A stretch of 64,000 nucleotides of DNA from an uncultured Burkholderiales bacterium (GTDB lineage Bacteria > Pseudomonadota > Gammaproteobacteria > Burkholderiales > Burkholderiaceae_C), in assembly GCA_903935585.1 (NCBI GenBank), contig CAIZSE010000084.1, forward strand, positions 1 through 64,000. Direction: 5' to 3'. Shown one piece after another: positions 48,036 through 57,500 of this stretch (its first letter is position 1; each line of letters opens with the position of its first letter). The notes beneath the pieces are model-generated. The model worked only from the letters and a program-made list of their open reading frames with translations, was not told the origin of the DNA and did not search any database. Position numbers and translations under genes: made by a program.

Positions 48036-50147
48036 TTATTGAGGGCCCTGAGCAGGACGGTCCAACAAAGCCTTCATCGACAGTTTGATGCGGCCTTTTT
48101 CATCGGTTTCCATGACCTTGACCTTGACGATCTGACCTTCGCTCAAGTAGTCGGTCACTTTTTCGACGCGCTCGTGGGCGATCTGGCTGATGTGCAACAG
48201 ACCGTCCTTGCCTGGCAACAGGTTGATCAAAGCGCCGAAGTCCAGGATCTTGGTGACCGGGCCTTCGTAGACCTTGCCGATTTCGACTTCGGCGGTGATC
48301 TGCTCGATGCGGCGCTTGGCGATCTCGGCCTTGTCACCGTCGGTGGCGGCGATCGTGATCGTGCCATCTTCGGAGATGTTGATCTGGCAGCCGGTTTCTT
48401 CGGTCAAAGCACGGATGGTGGCACCACCCTTGCCGATCACGTCACGGATTTTCTCGGGGTTGATCTTCATGGTGAAGAGCTTGGGTGCGAAATCGGACAC
48501 TTCCGTGTTGGCTTCGCTCATCGCTTCTTGCATCTTGCCCAGAATGTGCATGCGGGCTTCTTTGGCCTGAGCCAAAGCCACTTGCATGATCTCTTTGGTG
48601 ATGCCCTGGATCTTGATGTCCATCTGCAAAGCAGTGATGCCGTTGGTGGTACCGGCCACTTTGAAGTCCATGTCACCCAGGTGGTCTTCATCACCCAGGA
48701 TGTCTGTCAGCACCGCAAAGCGGTTCTCTTCCTTGATCAGGCCCATGGCAATACCGGCCACGTGGGCTTTCATCGGCACACCGGCGTCCATCATCGACAA
48801 GCAACCGCCGCAGACCGAAGCCATGGACGAAGAACCGTTCGATTCGGTGATTTCGGACACCACACGCATGGTGTAAGGAAATTCTTCTTTGGTAGGCAAG
48901 ACAGCGGCCAAAGCACGCTTGGCCAAGCGGCCGTGGCCGATTTCGCGGCGCTTGGTGCTGCCCATGCGGCCCACTTCGCCGGTGGCAAAGGGAGGCATGT
49001 TGTAGTGGAACATGAAGCGGTCTTCGAACTCGCCAGCCAAAGCGTCAATGCGCTGAGCATCGCGCTCAGTGCCCAAAGTGGTGATCACCAAGGCCTGGGT
49101 TTCGCCACGTGTGAACAAGGCCGAACCGTGGGTGCGGGGCAGCACACTGTTGCGAATTTCGATGGGGCGCACAGTGCGGGTGTCACGGCCGTCGATACGG
49201 GGCTCACCAGCCAGAATCTGGCTGCGCACAATGCGCGCTTCGATTTCGAACATCAGGCCGTCAAGCTTGACGCCGTCAAACACAACACCCTCTTCAGCCA
49301 GTGCCACTTTGACCGAAGCATAAGCTTCGCGGCAAGCGTGTGTACGGGCTTGTTTGTTGCGGATCTGGTAAGCGGCGCGCAGCTTTTGTTCGGCCAGAGT
49401 GGCCAGTTTGGCTTCGAAAGCCAGGTCACGGGCAGGCGCTTGCCAATCCCACACCGGCTTGCCGGCTTCGCGCACCAGCTCATGGATCGCTTGGATGGCG
49501 ATGGCCGATTGCTCGTGACCGTAAACCACACCACCCAACATGATTTCTTCGGACAATTGCTGGGCTTCCGATTCCACCATCAGCACAGCGGCTTCGGTAC
49601 CGGCAACCACCAGGTCCATCACGCTGTCTTTGCGCTGGGTCTGGCCGGGGTTGAGCACGTATTCGCCGTTGATGTAACCCACGCGAGCCGCGCCAATAGG
49701 ACCATTGAACGGGATGCCCGAGATGGACAAGGCAGCAGACACGGCGATCATCGCAGCGATGTCGGCATCGACTTCAGGATTGAGCGAGACAGTGTGGATG
49801 ACCACATGCACGTCGTTGTAAAAACCTTCAGGGAACAAAGGACGGATCGGGCGGTCGATCAGACGACTGGTCAGGGTCTCGTGTTCGCTGGGCTTGGCTT
49901 CGCGCTTGAAAAAGCTGCCGGGGATCTTGCCTGCAGCATATGTTTTTTCAATGTAATCCACGGTGAGCGGGAAAAAATCCTGCCCGGCTTTGGCGATCTT
50001 GGAACCCACCACAGTGGCGAGCACCACAGTGCCCTCCATGTCGAGCAGCACGGCGCCGCCGGCTTGGCGAGCAACTTCGCCGGTTTCCATCTTGACCGTG
50101 TGCTGGCCCCACTGGAATGTTTTGGTAACTTTGTTGAAAATAGACAT
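48036..50147 (-). CDS. pnp: Polyribonucleotide nucleotidyltransferase (PNPase)
   Basis: PNPase degrades RNA 3' to 5' by phosphorolysis and is part of the degradosome. The 703-residue protein has two RNase PH-like cores (the second with [17 protein letters not shown] and the catalytic DxxxxDxxxxMD-type stretch around [14 protein letters not shown]). A KH domain ([20 protein letters not shown]) and an S1 domain ([33 protein letters not shown]) follow. The ATG at 50147 has an AGGAGT site eight bases upstream, so the longer upstream frame is not used. rpsO lies just upstream. Confidence 0.98.
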   Translation of the reverse strand: MSIFNKVTKTFQWGQHTVKMETGEVARQAGGAVLLDMEGTVVLATVVGSKIAKAGQDFFPLTVDYIEKTYAAGKIPGSFFKREAKPSEHETLTSRLIDRPIRPLFPEGFYNDVHVVIHTVSLNPEVDADIAAMIAVSAALSISGIPFNGPIGAARVGYINGEYVLNPGQTQRKDSVMDLVVAGTEAAVLMVESEAQQLSEEIMLGGVVYGHEQSAIAIQAIHELVREAGKPVWDWQAPARDLAFEAKLATLAEQKLRAAYQIRNKQARTHACREAYASVKVALAEEGVVFDGVKLDGLMFEIEARIVRSQILAGEPRIDGRDTRTVRPIEIRNSVLPRTHGSALFTRGETQALVITTLGTERDAQRIDALAGEFEDRFMFHYNMPPFATGEVGRMGSTKRREIGHGRLAKRALAAVLPTKEEFPYTMRVVSEITESNGSSSMASVCGGCLSMMDAGVPMKAHVAGIAMGLIKEENRFAVLTDILGDEDHLGDMDFKVAGTTNGITALQMDIKIQGITKEIMQVALAQAKEARMHILGKMQEAMSEANTEVSDFAPKLFTMKINPEKIRDVIGKGGATIRALTEETGCQINISEDGTITIAATDGDKAEIAKRRIEQITAEVEIGKVYEGPVTKILDFGALINLLPGKDGLLHISQIAHERVEKVTDYLSEGQIVKVKVMETDEKGRIKLSMKALLDRPAQGPQ

Positions 50148-50221
50148 GTTCAGTACTCCTGAAAACAAAAGCGCATGAGGCTGCACCGAAGGCCCGAAAT
50201 ATGACTTTCTGAACTCGATGC

Positions 50222-50259
50222 CATTCCACAAAACATCTGGCTTGAAGCCTTGTGGAATG
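50222..50259 (-). promoter_or_regulatory. pnp: Hairpin in the pnp leader, candidate RNase III processing site
   Basis: CATTCCACAA (50222-50231) is a perfect inverted repeat of TTGTGGAATG (50250-50259). Inside it a shorter stem GGCT-TGA-AGCC (50239-50249) stacks with a bulge. The structure lies 75 to 112 bases upstream of the pnp start, in the rpsO-pnp gap. In E. coli a leader stem-loop at this place is cut by RNase III and lets PNPase control its own mRNA. The position suggests the same here, but it is not shown. Confidence 0.5.
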
Positions 50260-50295
50260 ACACAGCGCGGGTTCGTCTTGGCAGATTCCGACTGA

Positions 50296-50340
50296 AAAAA
50301 GAATAAAGCGCCTGAGCTAGTGTCCTAACTCAGGCGCTTT
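50296..50340 (-). terminator. rpsO: Rho-independent terminator of rpsO
   Basis: In the minus-strand RNA, AAAGCGCCTGAG and CTCAGGCGCTTT form a 12-bp perfect stem (50305-50316 with 50329-50340) around a 12-base loop. It is followed by the T-rich TTTATTCTTTTTTC. It begins 17 bases after the rpsO stop. Some read-through into pnp is expected by analogy with E. coli. Confidence 0.9.
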
Positions 50341-50356
50341 TCATCTGGACAGACGA

Positions 50357-50623
50357 TTACTTGCGCAGGCCAAGTTTGGCGATCAGCGCGACGTAACGAT
50401 CAGCATCACGGGACTTGAGGTAGTCCAGCAGTTTGCGGCGACGGCTCACCATGCGCAGCAGACCGCGGCGACCGTGATGGTCTTTGGCGTGTGTTTTGAA
50501 GTGAGGTGTCAGCTCGTTGATACGGGCTGTGAGCAAAGCCACTTGGACCTCTGGGGACCCTGTGTCATTGGCAGCGCGTGCGTTGGCTTTGACGACCTCG
50601 GCCTTGATTGAAGATGCAATCAT
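50357..50623 (-). CDS. rpsO: Small ribosomal subunit protein uS15
   Basis: S15 binds 16S rRNA early in 30S assembly. The 88-residue protein shows [38 protein letters not shown] and [10 protein letters not shown], the classical S15 core. It is followed by a strong terminator and then pnp, the standard proteobacterial order. The residues match the family from start to end. Confidence 0.99.
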   Translation of the reverse strand: MIASSIKAEVVKANARAANDTGSPEVQVALLTARINELTPHFKTHAKDHHGRRGLLRMVSRRRKLLDYLKSRDADRYVALIAKLGLRK

Positions 50624-50811
50624 GGTATTTCCTTGTTGTTTCGCTTGGATTCGGGGACGAATTTCAGCGGGTTAATGACTTGCGCCAACTGCCGGAAAAG
50701 CGGTGGGCGTGCGTTTCACAGATTGCAAAACAGGCGGATTATAGCCCGCAATCGGGCCTTTCACGGTGTGCTGGCCACCCAAGCACCTCCAGCGCACCCC
50801 ATTGAGCAACG

Positions 50812-50883
50812 TTAATCGGGGTCAGATCCCAATTAAATAAATGGAATAAATGGGGTCTGACCCCGATTAACTGTGACCCCGAT
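50812..50883. repeat. REP-like palindromic element
   Basis: TTAATCGGGGTCAGA (50812-50826) is a 15-base perfect inverted repeat of TCTGACCCCGATTAA (50856-50870), separated by an AT-rich 29-base spacer. A third partial unit, TGACCCCGAT, follows at 50874-50883. GGGGTCAGACCCC-type palindromes are known to me as dispersed extragenic elements in proteobacteria, often linked to REP-associated tyrosine transposases. No transposase is present here. It lies in the 272-base gap between rpsO and an aminotransferase; the rest of that gap holds the rpsO promoter region and no gene. Confidence 0.7.
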
Positions 50884-50895
50884 GAATTGCCCCGG

Positions 50896-52095
50896 TCAGC
50901 CGGATGACGACTTATTTCGGCTCAACCACGATGCCAAACGGGTCACCCCCTGCTCCAGCCTGGACAAGTCTTCAGACGCAAAACACCAGCGCAGCCAGCC
51001 TGCCGCTTCCGGGGCGAAAGCCTCGCCAGGGGCCAGGCCCAAGCCGGCTTCGGCCACCAGGCGCTTGGCTGTGGCCACCGCATCGGGATGCCCTTCAAGC
51101 CTGAAAAAGGCATACATGCCGCCTTTGGCTGGCGCGAGTTGCACGCCCTGCACGGCCTGCAACAACGGCACCAGGGTGTCTCGACAAGCTTTGAGGTGCT
51201 TCACCACACGGGGCGTGATGTCGGCCGTGTTTTGCAAAGCCACCACGCCTGCCCGCTGGGTAAAGACAGGCGCGCACGAGGTGTTGAACTCGATCAATTT
51301 GCCCATGTGAGGCGTCATGGCGGCCGGCATCACCAGCCAACCCAGCCGCCAGCCGGTCATCAAAAAACTCTTTGAAAAGCTGTGCACCACCACCAAGCGG
51401 TCATCAGGCTCGGCCACATCCAGGAACGACGGGGCACAGCCGTTGAGCGTGTCGGTCTCGTAATAAAGGCGCTCATAGACCTCGTCGGCCAGCACCCAGG
51501 TGCCCGTCTGGCGGCAATGCGCCAGGATCTCGGCCTGCTCGGCTCGGCTGAGCGTCCAGCCCGTCGGGTTGTTGGGTGAATTGACGATCAACAAGCGCGT
51601 GGCCGGCGTGATGGCGGCCTTGAGTGCGACCATGTCGAGCTGCCATTGCCCCTCGACCGGACGCAGCGACACGCACTTCAAATGGGCCCCCATGACCAGC
51701 GCCTGCGCCGTCAAGTTGGGCCAGACGGGCGTCACGGCCACCACTTCGTCACCGGCATCGACCAAAGCCTGAGCAGCCAGCATGAGGGCGTTCACGCCCC
51801 CCGAAGTGATGGCCAGGCGGTCCACCCCGATCGGGCCATGCAAGGCCGACATGTAGTCCGACACCGCTTGTCGCAGTTCGGGCAGGCCCAAGTTGTGCGC
51901 ATAAAAGGTCTCGCCCTTTTGCAAGGAATCGATGGCCGCCTGGCGCACCACAGCAGGGGTGACTTCGTCGGACTCGCCAAACCAGAAAGCCAGCACATCG
52001 GGGCGTCCCATGCCCGCGTTGGCCACTTCGCGGATACGCGACTCTTCCAGGTCCATGACGGCTTGGCGCATAAAAGGAGGTTGAATGGTGTTCAT
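50896..52095 (-). CDS. Pyridoxal-phosphate-dependent class I/II aminotransferase
   Basis: A 399-residue fold-type I aminotransferase. The PLP-binding lysine is in SFSKSFLMTGWRLGWLV. Other cofactor contacts are NSPNNPTGW and LADEVYERLYY, and the carboxylate-binding arginine is near LRWCFASED at the C-terminus. The FWFGESDEVTP and FYAHNLGLPELRQAVSDYM segments are typical of aspartate/aromatic-like aminotransferases of the AspC/DapL-related branch. The amino donor and acceptor cannot be fixed from sequence. It is divergent from a small secreted protein gene. Confidence 0.9.
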   Translation of the reverse strand: MNTIQPPFMRQAVMDLEESRIREVANAGMGRPDVLAFWFGESDEVTPAVVRQAAIDSLQKGETFYAHNLGLPELRQAVSDYMSALHGPIGVDRLAITSGGVNALMLAAQALVDAGDEVVAVTPVWPNLTAQALVMGAHLKCVSLRPVEGQWQLDMVALKAAITPATRLLIVNSPNNPTGWTLSRAEQAEILAHCRQTGTWVLADEVYERLYYETDTLNGCAPSFLDVAEPDDRLVVVHSFSKSFLMTGWRLGWLVMPAAMTPHMGKLIEFNTSCAPVFTQRAGVVALQNTADITPRVVKHLKACRDTLVPLLQAVQGVQLAPAKGGMYAFFRLEGHPDAVATAKRLVAEAGLGLAPGEAFAPEAAGWLRWCFASEDLSRLEQGVTRLASWLSRNKSSSG

Positions 52096-52197
52096 GCTGC
52101 CATCGTAACGGCTGCTTCGGTATGCGGATGTCCCCTACTTGCACCCCCGCTGTGCTTGCCTATCATGGTCAGCACAACAACATTCAGGGAGACGGCC

Positions 52198-52470
52198 ATG
52201 GCCACACGGCATTTATCTAAGGCGCTGGCAGGCTTGGCATGGGGGCTTTGCCTGGCCGTCATCGCGCCTGCAACCCGGGCGGCAGACAACTTTGTCGCCA
52301 CCACCGGCACAGAACAAGCGGCCAAGGGCAAAAAATCCAAGTCGGCCAAACCCCCGAAGCCGCCCACTGACAAAGGCACGGGTGAAAACAAGGCCGAGCG
52401 CGACAAACGCCTTTTGCGCGAATGCAAAGGCAAGGCCAATGCGGGGGCTTGCGAGGGTTACGCGAGTTAA
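52198..52470 (+). CDS. Small exported lysine-rich protein, function unknown
   Basis: A 90-residue protein with a signal peptide (residues 1-28, MATRHLSKALAGLAWGLCLA to TRAAD). A basic, proline-containing mature part (GKKSKSAKPPKPPTDKG) leads to a short C-terminal motif with two cysteines (RLLRECKGKANAGACEGYAS) that could form a disulfide in the periplasm. The ATG at 52198 has an AGGGAGA ribosome site. Its stop overlaps the convergent recD stop in the sequence TTAA. Not a family I can name; the tail is faintly like PsiF repeats. Confidence 0.75.
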   Translation: MATRHLSKALAGLAWGLCLAVIAPATRAADNFVATTGTEQAAKGKKSKSAKPPKPPTDKGTGENKAERDKRLLRECKGKANAGACEGYAS

Positions 52471-54578
52471 GCGCCCCACCACTGCTGCAAGCCACTGGCG
52501 CGCACGCCGGGACGGGCGATGGCCGCATCGAGCAAGCCAGCCTGAGCTTCGATCAGCGTGAACTGGTCGCGCGCACGGGTGATGCCGGTGTAGACCAATT
52601 CCCGTGAAAGCACTTCGGCTGCGCCTGGCGGCAAAACCAGTGCGGTGTGTGCAAACTCCGAGCCCTGGCTTTTGTGCACCGTCATCACGAAAGCGGTTTC
52701 GGCATGGGCCAGACGCGATACGCTGACCGATCGCAGTTGTTCGCCGTCCAGAAACCAGGCTTTCAGCACGCCCGCTTTGCCCGCCATGGGCAAGACCACG
52801 CCCACGTCGCCGTTGAACACGCCCAGTTGCGTGTCGTTGCGCGTGACCATGACCGGACGCCCGGCAAACCATTCGCCTTGGGGCTTGAGCCAGCCCTCTT
52901 CGGCCAGTGCCTTTTGCACCGCCGCATTGAGCGCGGCAGTCCCCCAGTCGCCCTGGTGCACAGCGCACAGGATGCGAAAACGGTCGAAGCTTTGCAACAC
53001 CTGCACCACCGCAGCGGCATGCACATCGGCGTCTTCGGTGACCGGCAGATCGCGTACTTTTTGCAGGTAGTCCACGTAAGAGGCCATCGGTGCGGCGCCG
53101 CCATCTGCCAAACGCCCCAGTGCCAACTCGCACACCGCTTGAGGAGAGTGTGGTTGCAAGCAGCGCAGGGCTTTGCCATTTTTGCCTGCAGGCAAAGCAA
53201 AGGCCTTGGCCACCTGGCCGGCATCGCCCGCATTCACAGCCAAGGCCAGTTGGCCAATCGGGCCGTCAAAGCGTCGGCTTTGACGCAGCATCACGGTTTG
53301 CTGTGCCAATGCCGATGCCGACTGTGCATCCGCTGCCTGAAACCGGGGCGCCAAAGACTGCCCGGCCACGCTCAAAACGAAGCGCAAAGTCTCTGCCTGA
53401 TAAGCCCCACTGGCCGCATTTCGGCACACATCGCCCAGCACCGCGCCGGCCTCGACCGAGGCCAACTGGTCTTTGTCCCCCAACAGCACCAAACGCGCTG
53501 TGGGCGGCAAGGCCTGCAGCAAAGCGTCCATCATTTCCAGGTGCACCATCGAGGCTTCGTCCACGATCAACACATCCACATCCAGCGGGTTGGCCGCGTG
53601 GTGCCTGAACATGCGGGTATCGGGCCTGGCGCCCAACAGCGCGTGCAAAGTGCGGGCCGGGCCGATGCGCTGGATCAGCGTATCCAGCTCGAGCGATGCA
53701 CCGGCTTGTTGTTGCAGTTCCCTCAGCGAACCGTCAATCGACTGCTTGAGCCTGGCCGCGGCCTTGCCGGTGGGCGCGGCCAAAGCCACGCGCAAGGGGC
53801 TTGCGCCCTCGTGCAGCGCCAGCAGCAAGGCCAGCAAACGCGCAGCGGTGTAGGTCTTGCCCGTGCCGGGGCCACCGGTGATGACCGACAAATGCGCCCG
53901 CAAGGCCACCGCGCAAGCGAGCTTTTGCCAGTCGGTGGGGTCCTCGCTCGCTGCAACCGCATGAGGCTGCTGGCCAAAAAACCGGTCCAGCCAGTCGCGC
54001 GCCAAAGCCTCGGGCACTGGCAGCGCGCTTTGTGCACGCAGCAACAGGTTTTTACCCACACGCTCTTCGTAAGCGCGGTAGCGGCGCAGGTACAGCAAAG
54101 GCGCATCCGCCGATCCGCCCAATACCAAAGGCTGGCCCAAGTCAGGCGAGTCTGCGTGGCGCAAGCAAGCCGGTGAAGCCGATTGCAAGGCCGAAACCCA
54201 GGCGGGCACATCGCCAGGCAAGTGCGCCCACAGCGCCAGCAAACCCTGCGGGGCCTGCACTGCATCAGCAGGCCAGCCCAGCAATTCCACCGGGGGCTTG
54301 GCCAAAGCGCTCACCGACAAACAGGTGTGCCCGCGACCCTCCATTTGGGCCAGCACGGCAGCGGCCACCAGCAAGGCCGGGGGCGCTTTTGCGTCCAGCC
54401 GGTGAAGTTGCGTGGCCAAGGCACTGTCCAGGCGGCGCAGCCAACCCAGCTCGGCCCAGGCGTGCAGCCATTGCAAGGTGTTTTCGGCACTCAGGCCCTG
54501 CTCGGGCAAATCATGAAGCCAGTCCATTTGCGCCGCCTGTGCCGACCATGCGGCGTGCTTGGTTTTGCGAACGTTCAT
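52467..54578 (-). CDS. recD: Exodeoxyribonuclease V alpha subunit RecD
   Basis: The 5'-3' helicase motor of RecBCD. The 703-residue protein has the N-terminal domain, Walker A in ITGGPGTGKTYTAARLLALL, LAAPTGKAAARL, motif II in DVLIVDEASMVHLEMMDALL, and the C-terminal UvrD-like block FVMTVHKSQGSEFAHTALVLP and YTGITRARDQ. The ATG at 54578 overlaps the recB stop (ATGA), so a much longer upstream reading is rejected. It is the last gene of the recCBD operon. Confidence 0.97.
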   Translation of the reverse strand: MNVRKTKHAAWSAQAAQMDWLHDLPEQGLSAENTLQWLHAWAELGWLRRLDSALATQLHRLDAKAPPALLVAAAVLAQMEGRGHTCLSVSALAKPPVELLGWPADAVQAPQGLLALWAHLPGDVPAWVSALQSASPACLRHADSPDLGQPLVLGGSADAPLLYLRRYRAYEERVGKNLLLRAQSALPVPEALARDWLDRFFGQQPHAVAASEDPTDWQKLACAVALRAHLSVITGGPGTGKTYTAARLLALLLALHEGASPLRVALAAPTGKAAARLKQSIDGSLRELQQQAGASLELDTLIQRIGPARTLHALLGARPDTRMFRHHAANPLDVDVLIVDEASMVHLEMMDALLQALPPTARLVLLGDKDQLASVEAGAVLGDVCRNAASGAYQAETLRFVLSVAGQSLAPRFQAADAQSASALAQQTVMLRQSRRFDGPIGQLALAVNAGDAGQVAKAFALPAGKNGKALRCLQPHSPQAVCELALGRLADGGAAPMASYVDYLQKVRDLPVTEDADVHAAAVVQVLQSFDRFRILCAVHQGDWGTAALNAAVQKALAEEGWLKPQGEWFAGRPVMVTRNDTQLGVFNGDVGVVLPMAGKAGVLKAWFLDGEQLRSVSVSRLAHAETAFVMTVHKSQGSEFAHTALVLPPGAAEVLSRELVYTGITRARDQFTLIEAQAGLLDAAIARPGVRASGLQQWWGA

Positions 54579-57500
54579 GCCATCTCCCCTGGCTGGGTCA
54601 CAGCATCTGTTGGGCGTCCCAGCATGGCGTCCAGTCCGTCCATCAAGGCCAGCGGCGCTGGCAAAGTGCAGCAGCCCCCGGCAGGCCCGTCGATGCCGCG
54701 CATGAACAAATACACCGCGCCGCCCAGATGCTGCGCCGGATCGTAGGCCGCACCCAGCCGCGCCCGCAGCAAGCGGTGCAAAGCCAGCATGTACAGCGCC
54801 GCCTGCACCTCGTAGCGGTGGTGGGCCATGGCCTGGTCCAAAGCCTCGGCGGTGTAGGCCGCGTCGTCCTCGCCCAAGTGGTTGGACTTGTAGTCCAGCA
54901 CCCAGTAGCGCCCACCATGCTCGAACACCAGATCGGCAAAACCCATCAACATGCCGTGCAGCTGCGCCTCGGGCAATTTGGGGCGAGGCACGCCGGCCAG
55001 CAAATGCTGCCGGCACAAGGCATCGATTTCCTGCGCGTGCAGCCGGTCTGCGGGCAGCCAAAATTCCATCTCGGGCAACACATTCGCCAGCGCATTGAGC
55101 GGCACATCTGGCCCGCGCAGCGGTTGCGCCACCACACGCGACAACCAATTCACAACAACATCGGCCTGGGTCTTGTAGCCCGCTCGATCGCAGCGCTTGA
55201 GCAGGCGCTCGGCTGTGGGCGTTCCTGGCTGCAAGGCAAAACCATCGGCGGCCAGCCACTCGAGCTGGTCATGTAAAAAGTTGCCCGCGCTCGGGCCACG
55301 GGCAAAGCCATGCCAAGGGGACACGGCCGCTGTTGCACGCGGTGCAGCAGCACCAGAGGGCATGGCCAAGCCCGCACCTTCGTCGGGGGGTTCGTCATCG
55401 GCTGGGCGTGGCGTGGCCATTTGCAGGGCCGCTTGCAGCACAGGCTGTGACGACAGATCACGCGCCAGGCGCGAAAAACTGGCGATGGTCCAGCGCTTGT
55501 CGATCACCGCCGTGCACGCCAGCACTTCGCGCAGAGCAGGCCGAACGTCGTCTCGCTGCCAGCGGCTCAAGCCGACGGTGCTGTCTGCGGTCTGCAGTTG
55601 CACAGGCAAGGGCTGGCCTTGGGCGTCGGTCAACAGGGCTTGAAGCAACTCAGGCCACGCGTGCGCTTCATGCGCTGAGTCGCCGCCCAACAAACGCCCG
55701 GCAGCGCTCAGGTGGTTCTGGCAGTCCTTGCCGCGTGGCTTGTGCACAGCGGCCCAGCCCACCCACAGCGCATGGCATGCGCGGGTCAGTGCCACATACC
55801 AAAGCCGCAGGTCTTCGCGCAGGCGGTCGGCATCGGCGCTTTGCACATCTTGCGCAGTGAACTGCAGTTGGTTGTGCCGCTCGCCCTGAGCATCGGTCAG
55901 GCGCAGGACCGTGGTCTTGTCGGCCCGCACCACACGGTGGCTGTGCGCAAATGGCAGGCACACCACCGGGTACTCCAGGCCCTTGCTGGCGTGGATGGTC
56001 ACCACCTTCACCAAGTCTTCGTCGCTTTCCAGGCGCACGGTCTGTTCGTCGCTTTCGGCGTCTTCGTCCATCTGCTGCACCAGCCAGCGAATCAGCGCCT
56101 GCTCGCCATCGAGCCGCATGCTGGCCGACTGCAGCAACTCGGCCAGGTGCAGTACATTGGTCAGGCGCCGCTCGCCTTGTGCCTGACCGCGCCAACGCGC
56201 CGCCAGATTCAGCGCATGCAGTGACCTGCGCACCATGGCCAACACGCCCTGGGTTTGCCAGGTCTGGCGCAGGGCGTGCATTTGATCCGCGTAATCGTCC
56301 AGCGCATCGCCATGCTGAGCCATGTGGTGCAACTCGGGCAAGGTCAAGCCCACCGTGCGGGTGGCCAGTGCAGCACGCAAGCGGCGCATGTCTTGCGGCT
56401 CGGCCACAGCGCGCAACCACAGGCACAGGTCGCCCGCTTCGTCGCTGTCAAACACCGAGTCGCGGTCCGACAAATACACCGAGGCCACACCCCGCACACT
56501 CAGCGCTTGGCGCACCGCGTCCGCTTCTTTGCCGGTTCGCACCAGCACGGCGATGTCTTTGGGTTTGAGGCCTTGGTCGGCTTGGCCAGCTTGCACAAAA
56601 CGGGTGCTGGGATCACCCAGCCAGGCCACGATCTGCTCGGCGCACAAGGCCGACATGTGGGTCATGGCGTCGCGGTGGCTGGCCAGCTCTGGCGCATGCA
56701 CCAGCGTCATGGCGGGCACCTCTCCTGCCTGACAGCACAAGACCTCAGCACGGCTGTTGGCCTCCACCGGCTGAAACGGCAAGGGGTTGCGGCCATCCGG
56801 TCGGGCATAGCCAAACGCGCCTTGCACCGAGCGCGCATCGCCCACCTCGAACCAGCGGTTCACCACATTCACCACCGCCTGGGTCGACCGGTAATTGGTG
56901 CCCAGCACATAGTGCCGCCCTGCTGTGGCGACGCGTGCAGTCAGGTAGCTCAGGATGTCTGCGCCCCTGAAGCCATAAATCGATTGTTTGGGGTCACCAA
57001 TGAGCAGCAGCGCCGTTTCGCGCAGGTTCTCGGCGGTGCAATAGATATGGTCAAAAATGCGGAACTGCAGCGGCGAAGTGTCCTGAAATTCGTCGATGAG
57101 GGCGACCGGAAACTGCTGACGCAAACGCAGTGCCAGGCGCTTGCCATCGTCACCCCGCTGCAAAGCCGCATCGAGCCGCTGCAGCATGTCGGCAAAGCCG
57201 AATTGCGCTGTGCGTTGCTTGAGCCAAGCCAGGCGCTCGGCCACCCGGGTGCGGGCATGGATGCGCGCAGCCACCTTGGCTTGGGGCAAGCTTTGCAGTG
57301 CCGCTTGCAAATCGGCAAAGGCCTGGCATTGCGGGGGCAACGTGTAGGGCTTGTCGTCCTCACGGCAAGCGGCCATGCCTTCGGGTGTAAAACGCTCCCA
57401 GCCGATTTTTCCCATGGCTTTTTTGAGTTCGTCGTAGCCGCCCTCTCCTTGCGCCCAAAGTTTCAAGGCGCCCAGCCACTTGCTGCAGTTGGCCAGGCCG

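Noticed and set aside
52467-55259. A very long reading frame that extends recD upstream by about 230 codons
   Set aside because: The extension is an alternative frame within recB. The recD ATG at 54578 overlaps the recB stop and matches the family start.
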